Below, piece by piece: positions 54,479-64,000 of a stretch of DNA of 64,000 bases. The DNA is from Mytilus trossulus (lineage: Eukaryota; Mollusca; Bivalvia; Mytilida; Mytilidae): NCBI RefSeq assembly GCF_036588685.1, contig NC_086379.1:21251862-21315861 (forward strand). The letters run 5' to 3'. A program made the position numbers and the translations under genes. Numbering within the stretch: position 1 is the stretch's first letter; each line of letters opens with the position of its first letter. The notes under the pieces were generated by a model. The model was not told the DNA's origin, made no database searches, and saw nothing but the letters and a program-made list of their open reading frames with translations.

Positions 54479-54910
54479 AGCCATGTATCACCTTCAGTGA
54501 TGGCTATCCGATGGATAAATCTGTTGTAGAGTTGTCACTTACTCAGACGTACTTATACATATAATTATTGTATGTGGCTGTATCTTACATTAATTTGTAG
54601 GATCCTTTACTATAGATAATTGAGCTGATCTGTAACAATAATATCTCTATGCCTTATATATCATGTACTGTAGTACGACGCTGGATAAAAACTGACGAGA
54701 TAAGGTAATACACGGCCCCCGAAAGCTTTATTATTGTAGAGCACAGGTGGTGGTGTGGTCTAGCGGGACGGCTGCAGTGCAGGCGCTTTGGTGTCACGAT
54801 ATCACAGTAGCATGGGTTCAAATCCCGGCAAGGGAAGAACAAACAATTTGCGAAAGCAAATTTACAGATCTCACAGTGTTGGGTTGATGTTTAGACGAGT
54901 TGTATACAGT
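54479..54910 (+). mobile_element. tRNA-domain repeat (SINE-like), copy 1
   Basis: A ~430-bp module. The 5' part holds GATGGCTATCCGATGGATAA, CAGACGTACTTATACATATA, GATAATTGAGCTGATCTGTA and ATGCCTTATATATCATGTAC. The tRNA-like part (54,738-54,835) has an A box at TGTGGTCTAGCGGG and a B box GGTTCAAATCC at 54,815-54,825. It ends ATTTACAGATCT...GTTTAGACGAGTTGTATA. Other copies at 55,850/57,570, 58,128 and 59,400. RNA polymerase III boxes inside suggest a SINE, although they lie about 260 bp from the 5' end of the conserved module instead of at its start. Confidence 0.8.
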
Positions 54911-55849
54911 CGGAAACCAGGTTGAAATAAAAAAAAAGAATCGAAGCTCTTTATTAGAGAAGGCGATAAATGTTTACTGCATTGTTTACTATAGTGACAA
55001 AAATTTTAAAAGTTAATAGAAACAAACAAAACTGCAATTTTCTTCTCCATAACGAGGTATTTTATTTCAAAAACAACATTTGCATAAGTTTTCAATTTTT
55101 CTAGTACATAATTAAGCAGAACAATTAGATATCAAGTCGACTACATGGGTATCTTTCAAGTTGGATGTCGAAAATGCATAATCTTCATAATTTTGAAAAA
55201 AATACCACGGACGGAAAACATATCAATCTATTAGATCAGTAATTTTCGTGTCTGCCCTTCCATAATGTGACTGAAGACAAAATTCCAAAAAATAGGTAAC
55301 AATTGTATCGAAAAGAGAAAATCGAGTGCACCTTTTTATGTTAGGGCGTGTTTGAGTTCAGTATTTTGTCTTGGTATCGTACAAAGTAAGAATATTTCAT
55401 ACATCGTCTCGCTTCAGATTCTATCATTTTTATAAATTAAAGCTACAGGTTGACTTTATAACACAAAAAAGTAACATTACTAAAAGATGAAATATATGGG
55501 TCAAGTGAAATACCTATCTAATGAGTCACAAAAACAGAGAAGGTGTGTTCGAATAGCTATTTTTTTACTGAAAGTACTTGACGAAAGTCTTACAAGTTGG
55601 ATAATGAAAATGCATATCTTCGAAAAAATCTATTTTTTTGTGTGTGATAACTATGGTTTATAGTCTTCAACCACTAAAAAAATCTAGTCTGCCCTTCCAC
55701 GAAATATTTAATTAGAATGTTTTTAAATGTTTATGATTTTTCGAAAATTCCACCTGAAAACCGATCAGACAATAGTTTTAAGTTGAATCAATGCAGACAA
55801 GATCATTAACTGGTGCTCTGTAGCTAGATGTTTAGACGAGTTGTATATA
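54911..55849. other. Spacer between tRNA-domain repeats, no gene seen
   Basis: AT-rich sequence with no motif recognised. Shortly before 55,850 the GATGTTTAGACGAGTTGTAT end block of the tRNA-domain repeat appears again, so part of this stretch may be another diverged element. Confidence 0.4.
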
Positions 55850-55991
55850 CATTATGTACACAGACATATATCACCATCATTGATGGCGATTCGATGGATA
55901 AATTTGTTGAAGAGTTGTCACGAACTCAGACGTACTTATAAATATAATTATTTTCTGTGACTGTATGTACTAAAGTCATTACATTAATTGC

Positions 55992-57268
55992 TTGATAAAC
56001 GAATTAGGTATAGACAATTCACTTGGAAACCCAACATATACCCTCACGACACTTACCAAAGAGGAAATCCTGGATAATCATAGGTCTGTTCTTTGTTCCT
56101 TTGGTATTTCAACCAAAGATGAAGAACTGGATCTTCCATCACTGTATTGGATACCTAAACTACATAAGTGTCCTTACAAACAACGGTATATTGCTGGGTC
56201 TTCCAAGTGCTCCACGAAACCCCTTTCTAAATTATTAAAATCCATTTTATCAGCAATCAAAGACGGGCTTCAAAGTTATTGTGAAACTGCCTATTCTAGA
56301 GGTGGCGTGAATCAGATGTGGATACTTAAAAATTCCAAAGATCTTTTAGAGTACATACAATCTAACTCTCTTTCATCTTGTAACAGTATTAAAACATTTG
56401 ACTTTTCTACTCTTTACACAAGTATTCCACAACCCAAACTAAAAGACAAATTAAAAGAGTTGGTATTACTATGCTTCATAAAAAAGAATGGCCAACGTAG
56501 ATACAAGTATCTTGTCTTAGGGAGGGATAAATCATACTTTGTAAAGAATCATTCTGATTCAAACAAAAAATTCTCTGAAACCGATATTATCAAGATGCTT
56601 GATTTCTTGATTGACAACAAATCTGTTACGTTCGGAGGACGTGTTTTTCAACAGACTGTCGGCATCCCAATGGGAACAAACTGTGCCCCTCTACTTGCTG
56701 ACTTGTTTCTTTATTATTATGAGGCTGACATCATGCAGGAACTTCTTAGGAAGAAAGATAAGAAGTTAGCAATATCCTTTAACTCTACTTTCCGCTATAT
56801 AGATGACGTTCTTTCACTAAACAATTCAAAATTTGGTGACTATGTGGATCGCATCTATCCCATCGAATTGGAGATAAAGGATACTACAGATACAGTTAAG
56901 TCGGCTTCATATCTTGACTTACATCTAGAAATTGACAATGAGGGTCGGTTGAAGACAAAACTTTACGACAAAAGAGATGATTTCAGCTTTCCAATTGTGA
57001 ACTTTCCATTTCTAAGTAGCAACATTCCAGCAGCACCTGCATACGGGGTATATATCTCCCAATTGATACGATATTCCCGTGCTTGAATTTCCTATCATGA
57101 TTTTCTTGATAGAGGGTTACTGCTCACAAGGAAGCTATTAAACCAAGAGTTCCAAATGGTGAAGTTGAAATCATCCCTTCGTAAATTTTACGGACGCCAT
57201 CACGAGTTGGTTGACCGTTATTGAATAACCGTTTCACAAATGATATCGGATATGTTCCTTACGTCGTA
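55992..57268 (+). pseudogene. Penelope-like RT without endonuclease, 5'-truncated, two stops
   Basis: Coding starts abruptly at the insertion point, with no ATG (INELGIDNSLGNPTY). RT motifs: YWIPKLHKCPYKQRYIAG (PKLHK, the Penelope hallmark), motif A FDFSTLYTSIP, motif B VGIPMGTNCAPLLADLF, motif C FRYIDDVLSLNN, then SASYLDLHLEI. In-frame TGA stops occur after IRYSRA (57,084-57,086) and near 57,222; the related copy at 14,737 reads through both sites (C and G there). The frame ends in TAA at 57,268, without any GIY-YIG domain. So it belongs to a different Penelope-like lineage from the 40-50 kb array and is dead. Many near-identical relatives exist in mussel genomes to my knowledge. Confidence 0.9.
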
Positions 57269-57571
57269 ACTACAATCCCCTTCCCTTTCATGAATTTGAC
57301 TTACCGAATTAGACTATTTACCGGATTTGTAATCACATAAGCAACACGACGGGTGCCGCATGTGGAGCAGGATCTGCTTACCCTTCCGGAGCACCTGAGA
57401 TCACCCCTAGTTTTTGGTGGGGTTCGTGTAGTTTATTATTTAGTTTTCTATGTTGTGTCATGTGTACTATTGTTTTTCTGTTTGTCTTTTTCATTTTTAG
57501 CCATGGCGTTGTCAGTTTGTTTTCGATTTACGAGTTTGACTGTCCCTTTGGTATCTTTCGTCCCTCTTTTA
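57269..57571 (+). mobile_element. 3' tail of the truncated Penelope-like RT element
   Basis: Non-coding tail: CTACAATCCCCTTCCCTTTC, AGCAACACGACGGGTGCCGC, CCTTCCGGAGCACCTGAGAT, GCCATGGCGTTGTCAGTTTG, ending GGTATCTTTCGTCCCTCTTT. The same tail, complete or partial, is found at 14,447, 18,850, 31,340, 33,089 and 33,629, so it serves to recognise 5'-truncated copies. Confidence 0.85.
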
Positions 57572-57847
57572 CTATAGATAATTGAGCCGAGCTGTAACAA
57601 TAACATCTCCATGCCTTATATATCATATATATCATATATCACGAGGAAATGTAACACACAGCCACCGGAAGCTTTATTATTGTAGAGCCCAGGTGGTCGT
57701 GTGGTCTAGCGTGACGGCTGCAGTGAAGGCGATTTGTTGTCACGATATCACTGTAGCATGGGTTCGAATCCCGGCGAAGGAGCAAACAAAAAATTTGCAA
57801 AAGCAAATTTACAGATCTAACATTTTTGGGTTGAATTTTAGACGAGT

Positions 57848-57873
<26 letters not shown>

Positions 57874-57880
<7 letters not shown>

Positions 57881-58074
57881 TTAAATACACAAAAAGAGTT
57901 TTAAAAGCAGCATTGTCTAGCGCTTTCATCCATCTTGGGACTTTTCAAGACTATGAACATCGTTATGAACGTCGTTATGGGGAACACATTAGTATTATGA
58001 CGTAACGTCATTGTTCGTAAAATATTAGTAGTATGACGCTTTTAAAACTCTTTTTGTGTATTTAATTTTTAATA
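57874..58074. repeat. Inverted repeat with ~36-bp arms between opposed tRNA-domain repeats
   Basis: ATTAAAAATTAAATACACAA... (57,874-57,909) and its reverse complement, ending GTATTTAATTTTTAAT (58,039-58,074), flank a ~130-bp centre that contains a repeated TTATGAACGTCGTTATG/GAACATCGTTATGAACG motif. The arms are perfect or nearly so. They sit exactly between the sense copy 2 and antisense copy 3 of the tRNA-domain repeat. Confidence 0.85.
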
Positions 58075-58127
58075 TATAATTCTGTACACTGCTTGAAAAG
58101 AAACTTTTTTTTCTTTTTATATATACA

Positions 58128-58580
58128 ACTCGTCTAAACATCAACTCAACAATGTTATATCTGTAAATTTGTTTTCGCAAATTTTTGGTTCTTCCCTCGC
58201 CGGAATAGGAACAAATGCTTCTGTGATATCGTGACACCAAATCGCCTGCACTGCAGCCGTCCCGCAAGACCACACGACCACCTGGGCTCCCTATTAAAGA
58301 GCTCTCGGTGGGCATGTGTTACCTTTCCACGTCAGTTTTAATCTAGCGGCGTACTACAGTACATGATATATAAGGCATGAAGATGTTATTGTTACAGATC
58401 AGCTAAATTATCTAAAGTAAGGAATCCTACAAATTAATGTAAGATACAGTCACAGAAAATAATTATATTCATAAGTACGTCTGAGTCAGTGACAACCCTA
58501 CAGCAGATGTATCCATCGGATCGCCATCAATGATGGTGATACATGGCTATATATATATATATATATATAAACGAGTCTAA
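58128..58580 (-). mobile_element. tRNA-domain repeat (SINE-like), copy 3, antisense
   Basis: Full module on the - strand: GATGGCGATCCGATGGATAC, CAGACGTACTTATGAATATA, TAGCTGATCTGTAACAATAA, TGTGGTCTTGCGGG (A box) and a degenerate B box (TTGTTCCTATTCC), then ATTTACAGATATAACATTGT and the GTTTAGACGAGTTGTATATA end. A (TA)n tract at 58,547-58,569 abuts its 5' end. Confidence 0.8.
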
Positions 58581-58604
58581 ATTGAAAACTCAAAATTCAA
58601 TGCA

Positions 58605-59000
58605 GCAAGAAATTTTTGCACCCAGAGGCGGCCTTTAGCTGGCCCTTTAACAAATATATATGCTAGTTCAGTGATAATGAACGCCATACTAAACTCCAAA
58701 TTTCACACAAGAAACAAAAATTAGAAATAATATAAGACTAACAAAGGCCAGATGCTCCTGACTTCAGATAGGCTCAAAAATGAGATGGGGTAAAACATAT
58801 TTAATAGTTTTCTCGTTTGAGTTGTTATACATTGTCATGTCGGGGCCTTTTATAATGACTATGCGGTATGGAATTTGCTCTTTAATGAAGGCCGTACGGT
58901 GACCTATAGCTGTTAATGTCTGTGTTATTTTGGTATCTGGTGGACAGTTGTCTCATTGGCTATCATACCACATCTTCTTTTTTGAGATCTTAACCCTCCC
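58605..59000 (-). repeat. Dispersed repeat family C, copy 2, split by family A
   Basis: 58,605-58,800 (GAACGCCATACTAAACTCCA, AAGACTAACAAAGG, GATAGGCTCAAAAATG) continues after 58,983 (GAGATCTTAACCCTCCCT), matching the unbroken copy at 26,563-26,850. The family A repeat fills the gap. Strand is nominal. Confidence 0.6.
58803..58983 (+). repeat. Dispersed repeat family A, nested copy
   Basis: TAGTTTTCTCGTTTGAGTTG, GTCGGGGCCTTTTATAATGA, ATGCGGTATGGAATTTGCTC, GCCGTACGGTGACCTATAGC, GGACAGTTGTCTCATTGGCT, ATACCACATCTTC. It is inserted within family C and so is younger than that copy. Confidence 0.75.
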
Positions 59001-59399
59001 TATATGTCTAGCCAATGTAAAAAAGTAAAGGCATAACACTATGCACATTAAAATTCAGTTCAAGAGAAGTCCAAGTTTGATGTTAAAAGATTTAACAAAA
59101 GAAAATTAGAAAAATGACAATAATACATAAATAATAACGGATAGCAGTTAACTGACATGCCAGCTTCAGACTTCAATTAAACTGATTGAAAGATGTGTTG
59201 TCATTATATGAATATTAGGCAAAAAACTTCATTTTGGGGGTTTAGTATCATACCAGCATATATATGAGAAGAACATAACCCGTGATATGCCAACATCTAG
59301 TTTTTTTAAAAATAAATGTGTTTTTTTTCCGATGCAAAGACTTTACAAGTGAATCAACATTAACGCCAAAATATGCAATCGGTGAATACCGATATTTCA

Positions 59400-59610
59400 A
59401 TGTCTTATGTAAAATGTACAGTGTTACGACGCTAGATAAATCTGACGAGGAAATTTGATTTTAGTCGAGTGTTCTAGTGCGCCGTAAATAGTGCAAGGCC
59501 GTTTGGTGGCACGATAATTCAGTAGCATGAGTTGGAATACCGGGTATGGAAGAACAAACAATTTGTTCGCAAATTTACAGATCTAATATTGTTAGGCTGT
59601 TATTCAGAAA
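59400..59610 (+). mobile_element. tRNA-domain repeat, degraded copy 4
   Basis: GTGTTACGACGCTAGATAAA, CAAGGCCGTTTGGTGGCACG, AGTAGCATGAG, GGAAGAACAAACAATTTG and AAATTTACAGATCTAA follow the module order, but A and B boxes are mutated (GAGTTGGAATACC in place of GGGTTCGAATCCC). Confidence 0.65.
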
Positions 59611-61120
59611 AAATAATTTATCATTGATATTGATGGTTTATGAAGGAGCACAATATGACAAAAACTGCCAGAACATTTTGTCCGGTTCTGTTTTCGATAT
59701 TTTCGTCATGCAAACAATTACTTTATAAAGTCAATGCCCATGAGTTTAACCTTTTATAAATAACTCGTAGCATCATTGTTATGATCAAACTTTAAACAAA
59801 CACGAAAACACACTTTATTTACTTAAGGATAGAACTGGAATAATTAATCTATCTATAATCAGTAAACTAAACAATCACACCCATTTAAGAACTGTTTTGG
59901 TTGCACTCATCGAGGTTAGCTGAGAACACACTTTAAGTAAAGAAAAGGACTGATTCGCTAACATAGTAAACATTTGCAACACAATCCACCGTCTTTCGTG
60001 CATTATACATATTATGCTCGATTTCAACAAATTTTGATTCAAATCAACTTGGTGAAAAAAGGAGATAGTTATGAAAGGACAATGACACCATAGCTTCATA
60101 TATTGACATTTCAGGGGTGACAAATTTATAATGATCTCGATGTGGTATGATTGCAAATGAGACAACTCTTCAACAAAAAGCAAAATGACATATAAATTTA
60201 CGATAATCACAATGTTTACCGCATTGTTAAAACCCAATCCTGTATTTTATCAGGGAAAGTCATGTTTTTCGTCTGATGAGAATACAATAGGACATGCCGT
60301 AAACAACTGCTGTTAGGTTTAAAACATTAAGATTTTGTATTTCACAAAAGATTAAAAATAAAAAACTCGAAAAGAGAATGACGAACGCCACATCTTGAAT
60401 TTCTGACGTTAAGCGAAAGTGAAAATATTTCTTCACTTACCCGCGGGAGAAATACATTCTGATAAAGTAAATTTACATGACTTGAATAAACTATAGAAAT
60501 TGATAAAATTAACTTAATGAACCAGTAGACTAGACTGATCATACCATTGGGGTCTTACTTAATTAGCAAAGACATCGACCACACGTTAGCATCAGACATC
60601 AGTCTCAAATTAATTGCGTATTCGTAAGATAAATATAAATATATATTTGTTAGATTGGTGGTTGGCGTCTGACCTATGGCAAGACATTCTAAACAGTATT
60701 CCGACATAACATGTTTTTATAATTATGTAAGGACGGGTTTTCTTTAAATTTATAATCAGGGAATATCCACCGGATGAATGTTTTCATTTACATACCAGTC
60801 AAGTTTTGACAATTTTTTATTATCTGTAAGTACTCAACCTACAGGAAATATAACTAAATAATTATATATAAGTACCGATATAAACAACAAGAATATATAG
60901 ATTATGCAATATTATTCGATATACATTACCACGTAATATTCAAGGGAGGAGGAATTTTATTTTGGCGGATAGAATATATCGATGGACAGAAATTCCATGT
61001 TCATTCTTTATAGAGCAGATTAATTTTCAGTTATTAACAGGCAGGAGTTTTCAATTAAGAAATCCTACTGCCTCGACGCCGAATAAAATAGTCAATTGGT
61101 CCTGAACGGTCTTTTACTTC
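59611..61120. other. Intergenic; family A scrap
   Basis: About 60,137-60,180 carries a short antisense family A piece (GATGTGGTATGATTGCAAAT, GAGACAACTCTTC). No gene is supported. Confidence 0.5.
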
Positions 61121-61240
61121 GTACTTTTTTTTTACCTCTTAAACTTTTTTGGGTTTGTGTGTCACTGATGAGTCTCTTGTAGACGAAACGCGCGTCTTGT
61201 ATATATACAAAATTTAATCCTGGTATCCATTATTAGTTTT
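61085..61240 (+). repeat. Hammerhead-bearing repeat, partly degraded
   Basis: CTGATGA at 61,165-61,171, stem II GTCTCTTGTAGAC, GAAACGCGCG; the 3' strand of stem III is lost (TCTTGTATATA in place of TCTGGCGTA). It is followed by CAAAATTTAATCCTGGTATC as in the 23,397 copy. Confidence 0.7.
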
Positions 61241-61499
61241 ATTATAGTCATCCCCGTAATCCCGATATTCATTTAATGCAATATTCATGGAACAAGAAAT
61301 ATCATTGCAGTGAATGACATTTTATCTAGTTACAAAATGTCACGGCCACATCCACTTTGTGGTTTTGTTAGATATATTTCTTTTATTATCCATCTGATTT
61401 TTTTCAACCTTTTTTAACTGATTTTGTATAGTTCGATCTTATGTTGTACTGGTACACCACTGTTCCAGTATAGCTATAGGGGAGGGTTGGGATCCTGTT

Positions 61500-61805
61500 A
61501 CACGTTTTACTCCGCAACATTCTGTTTGTATGTGTATGTCCCAAGTCAGTAATTCCGTGATTGTTTTTTGTTGATGTGTTAAATATTTGTTTTTCGTTAA
61601 ATTTTTGGTACATTAATTGGACCGTTAGTTTTTTTTTATCGTTGATTGTTTTACATTTGCCATTTCGGAGTCTTTTATCGCTGACTATACGGTATTGGCT
61701 TTGCTCATTGTTGAAGGCCTTACGGTGAAGTACACTTGTGATTATCTGTATCAATTGGTCTCTGGTTGAAAGGTGTGTCATTGACAGTCATACCACCTTT
61801 TCTTT
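61500..61805 (+). repeat. Dispersed repeat family A, long copy
   Basis: CCCAAGTCAGTAATTCCGTG, TTGATGTGTTAAATATTTG, TTAATTGGACCGTTAGTTTT, GACTATACGGTATTGGCTTT, GTTGAAGGCCTTACGGTGAA and TGTGTCATTGACAGTCATAC. Together with 5,948-6,255 it gives the longest extent of the family (about 300 bp). Confidence 0.7.
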
Positions 61806-61810
61806 ATTAT

Positions 61811-63759
61811 ATATTCCTATTATTTTCATTTTTGGAGTTATTTTGGATGGTATTGCATAATACATTTTGACCTACATAGCTTTTAACAATGTTTAAAGAG
61901 TCAGTAAACTTAGAAGCGTATATTTAACTTCAGTTACCATCCATTAATACAAAAAATAATGTTGTGAATTTCACTCTTTCTAGAATTCATACTTCAATTA
62001 TCGGATGCATGATATGTAATTTCAAAATCTTATGAATTATTCTTCTCTTTATAAAGCCATTTTTTGAAAGTTAAAATTTTTGTCATTTGAAATTGACGTG
62101 CCAACAACATAATTTACAATTTCTATTTTCTACATGTAATATTGAGTACAGTCATGAGAATTTTAATTATTTACCTTACATGTAAAACGACAAAATAAGT
62201 CAACTAAGAACGAATATTTCGTTCATACACGTCATGTTATTTATAAACTATTAGTTAAATTGTCAGACTAAATTAAATTGTTTGCAGATAAGGGCTAAAT
62301 TTATATTTTTAAGACTGCATATATCATAAAGAATACCGTCTACCACCTTGTCGTGTAGGATAGGAATCTAACAAACAAGACTTATCTGTATATTATACGT
62401 AGTGCACACAAGACGTCAACTACCAAATTGCATACATTGTACATGATAATTGAATTCCTATGATAATTGAAATCAAGTGGAAAATGATTACTTAGATATT
62501 CACGCCAAGATCAATGCTTTATAATATTTGTTATGGGCTCAATTTTGTAATTCTATGACAAGTTTAACTTTCACCCAAGGACGTTGTGATGGGTCGTTGC
62601 ACAGTTTGTTTTGGTTAATTTATGTAAGGGAGCAATGAAAATAAGAAATTCACAAAAAGTTGTGCTAGAAATTGACATAAGCCATCTACGTATATGGGAT
62701 TAAAAAAACGATAGAACCACTCTGTTTTAAACTTTTATTTCAGTCAATCTGATTATTTTTTTTGTATTAATGGTCAATCAAAATCTACTTGCAGAAAACA
62801 TAAAGTAAAATCACAAAAATACTGAACTCAGAGGAAATTCAAACCGGAAAGTCCTTGATGAAAAGACAAAATCAAATGATAAAACTCATCAAACGAATGG
62901 ACAAAAACTGTCATATTCCTGACTTGGTACAGGCATTATCAAATGTAAAAAATGTTTGACTGAACCTTGTTTTATAGCGCTAAACATTTCACTTGTATGA
63001 TCAGCCAACACACTGAAAGCTGTAGACACTACAATAATTATCTAATTAAGTCACAGATTTTTCTTACAATTAAATTCATGCGTTGCAAACGTTTTTTACC
63101 GGGCCTTCGTAAAAAGAAAACAATCGAGACGTTAAATTATGATTGAAAAACGTGCGTCGCAAAAACTTCAAATCATTTATTTCCAGCAAATTAAACCTAG
63201 AGGAAAACGTTTCAGAAGTCAGATATTTTTCTTGCTTTTGAACAGTTTTCGTCATAACAATAGTTTTCTTTTCCGGACCTTCAAATTCTTTAAAAAGACA
63301 TCGAGGTTACTTAAAACGTTGCTTCAAACACGTTCATTGCAAAGCTGTAAATAAATCCTTTATGTGACATGTGAAGTCATGTACATTAATCATATCATTT
63401 CGTAAAAAATACAATCACCATCTTTGTTAATTAGTCCATTGCTGCCTACAGCTATAAAATGCAATCTGCTGATTATTGATTTTCTGTCATAATGTCGTAA
63501 TGAGTTCAAGGTGAATTCCTAATATTGTCTGATCAGGTATAATCCGAGAAACCCGTACAAAGTAAACAATATAGATGAAATCGATATTCTTTTACTTTTT
63601 GGCAAAATTCTTGCGAAATTAATGTTTTTTATTCGCCACAATTTTTATTTTTAACAAAAAAGCGCCCACATTGAGCAGAACAATCAACATTAATTACAAA
63701 ACTTTGAATTTTTCGAAAAAATAAGATTTTCTTATCAAGAGCATAGATAACCTAAGCCG
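61811..63759. other. Intergenic; family B antisense copy
   Basis: 62,810-63,000 is an antisense family B copy (ACTGAACTCAGAGGAAATTC, GGAAAGTCCTTGATG, AACTGTCATATTCCTGACTT, TGTTTTATAGCGC). The remainder shows no gene; the open frame at 63,139-63,354 has no motif. Confidence 0.5.
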
Positions 63760-64000
63760 TATTTGGCACAACGTTTTGGAATTTTGGATCCTCAATGTTC
63801 TTCAACTTTGTACATGTTTGGTTTTATAGATATTTTGATTTGAGCGTCACTGATGAGTCTTATGTAGACGAAACGCGCGTCTGGCGTACTAAATTATAAA
63901 CCTGGTACCTTTGATAACTATTAACACCACTGGGTCGATGCCACTGCTGGTGGACGTTTCGTCCCCGAGGGTATCACCATCCCAGTAGTCAACACTTTGG
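63760..64000 (+). repeat. Hammerhead-bearing repeat, best preserved, cut by window end
   Basis: Core 63,850-63,888: CTGATGA, stem II GTCT-TATGT-AGAC, GAA, stem III ACGC-GCGTCTG-GCGT, then A at the predicted cut site. Every conserved core position is present. Flanks: TGGATCCTCAATGTTCTTCA before, AAATTATAAACCTGGTACCT and GGGTCGATGCCACTGCTGGT, GTCCCCGAGGGTATCACCAT after. Hammerhead-bearing small retroelements (retrozymes) are known in animals, including mussels. Stem I pairing could not be confirmed by eye. Confidence 0.75.

Larger units (their letters stand above)
55850..57850 (+). mobile_element. tRNA-domain repeat copy 2, split by a Penelope-like insertion
   Basis: The 5' part (55,860-55,980: CATCATTGATGGCGATTCGA, CAGACGTACTTATAAATATA) and the 3' part (57,571-57,850: TTTACTATAGATAATTGAGC, TGTGGTCTAGCGTG, B box GGTTCGAATCC at 57,761-57,771) are together one module; 55,981-57,571 is the inserted RT element. 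Compared with copy 1, about ten bases of the module are missing at the insertion point. Confidence 0.8.

Noticed and set aside
54738-54835. tRNA gene
   Set aside because: A and B boxes are present, but the sequence recurs inside a repeat module at 57,688 and 58,200 and has a long 3' extension; it is a tRNA-derived repeat.

Overview
The window looks like a stretch of bivalve mollusc nuclear genome, most probably a mussel (Mytilus or a close relative). It is AT-rich and gene-poor, with GT-AG introns. It is crowded with repeats of the kind known from bivalves: Penelope-like elements, tRNA-derived repeats, hammerhead-bearing repeats and 39-bp minisatellites. The host genes also fit: an FMRFamide-receptor-like GPCR, a short-chain collagen C4-like secreted protein, and a cGAS-like (Mab-21) receptor from a family that is greatly expanded in bivalves. 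The species call is an inference.

Layout. 1-13,900 holds no recognisable gene. It contains two unrelated 39-bp minisatellites (3,845-4,742 and 7,897-9,450, the second with a 700-bp higher-order repeat), a 151-bp palindrome, old dispersed repeats, and a degenerate ~195-bp satellite with dimeric order (11,690-12,860). 13,895-17,856 contains a duplicated scrap of a GPCR 5' coding end, an antisense Penelope-like fragment, a possible solo LTR, and an intact single-exon class A GPCR. 18,015-24,690 is a segmental duplication whose upstream copy carries about 3 kb of inserted DNA, including a TTAA-type MITE. 22,300-27,600 includes two pairs of hammerhead-bearing repeats about 350 bp apart. 28,001-30,803 is a four-exon short-chain collagen C4-like gene; I rebuilt its two tiny internal exons from splice sites and reading phase. 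31,030-33,770 is a second local duplication. 36,481-37,331 is an antisense remnant of a non-LTR retrotransposon.

39,636-50,352 is the highlight. A 5'-truncated copy is followed by three head-to-tail, almost identical 3.25-kb Penelope-like retroelements (RT plus GIY-YIG endonuclease), each with a candidate hammerhead ribozyme in its 3' region. This is the pseudo-LTR tandem arrangement known for the class. The array starts with a 31-bp inverted microduplication and ends in a (TA)n tract.

51,837-53,845 encodes a Mab-21/cGAS-like nucleotidyltransferase receptor broken by one frameshift. 54,479-58,580 holds several copies of a ~450-bp element with an internal tRNA-like domain, one of them split by a second, truncated Penelope-like RT. 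The remainder (58,600-64,000) is dispersed repeats and non-coding sequence.

The three host genes are unrelated; nothing suggests a shared pathway. The coherent theme is retroelement biology: an autonomous RT/endonuclease element with ribozyme-like tails, and many short hammerhead-bearing repeats that might use such machinery in trans. Coordinates of repeats are by eye and approximate to tens of bases; coding coordinates are exact.
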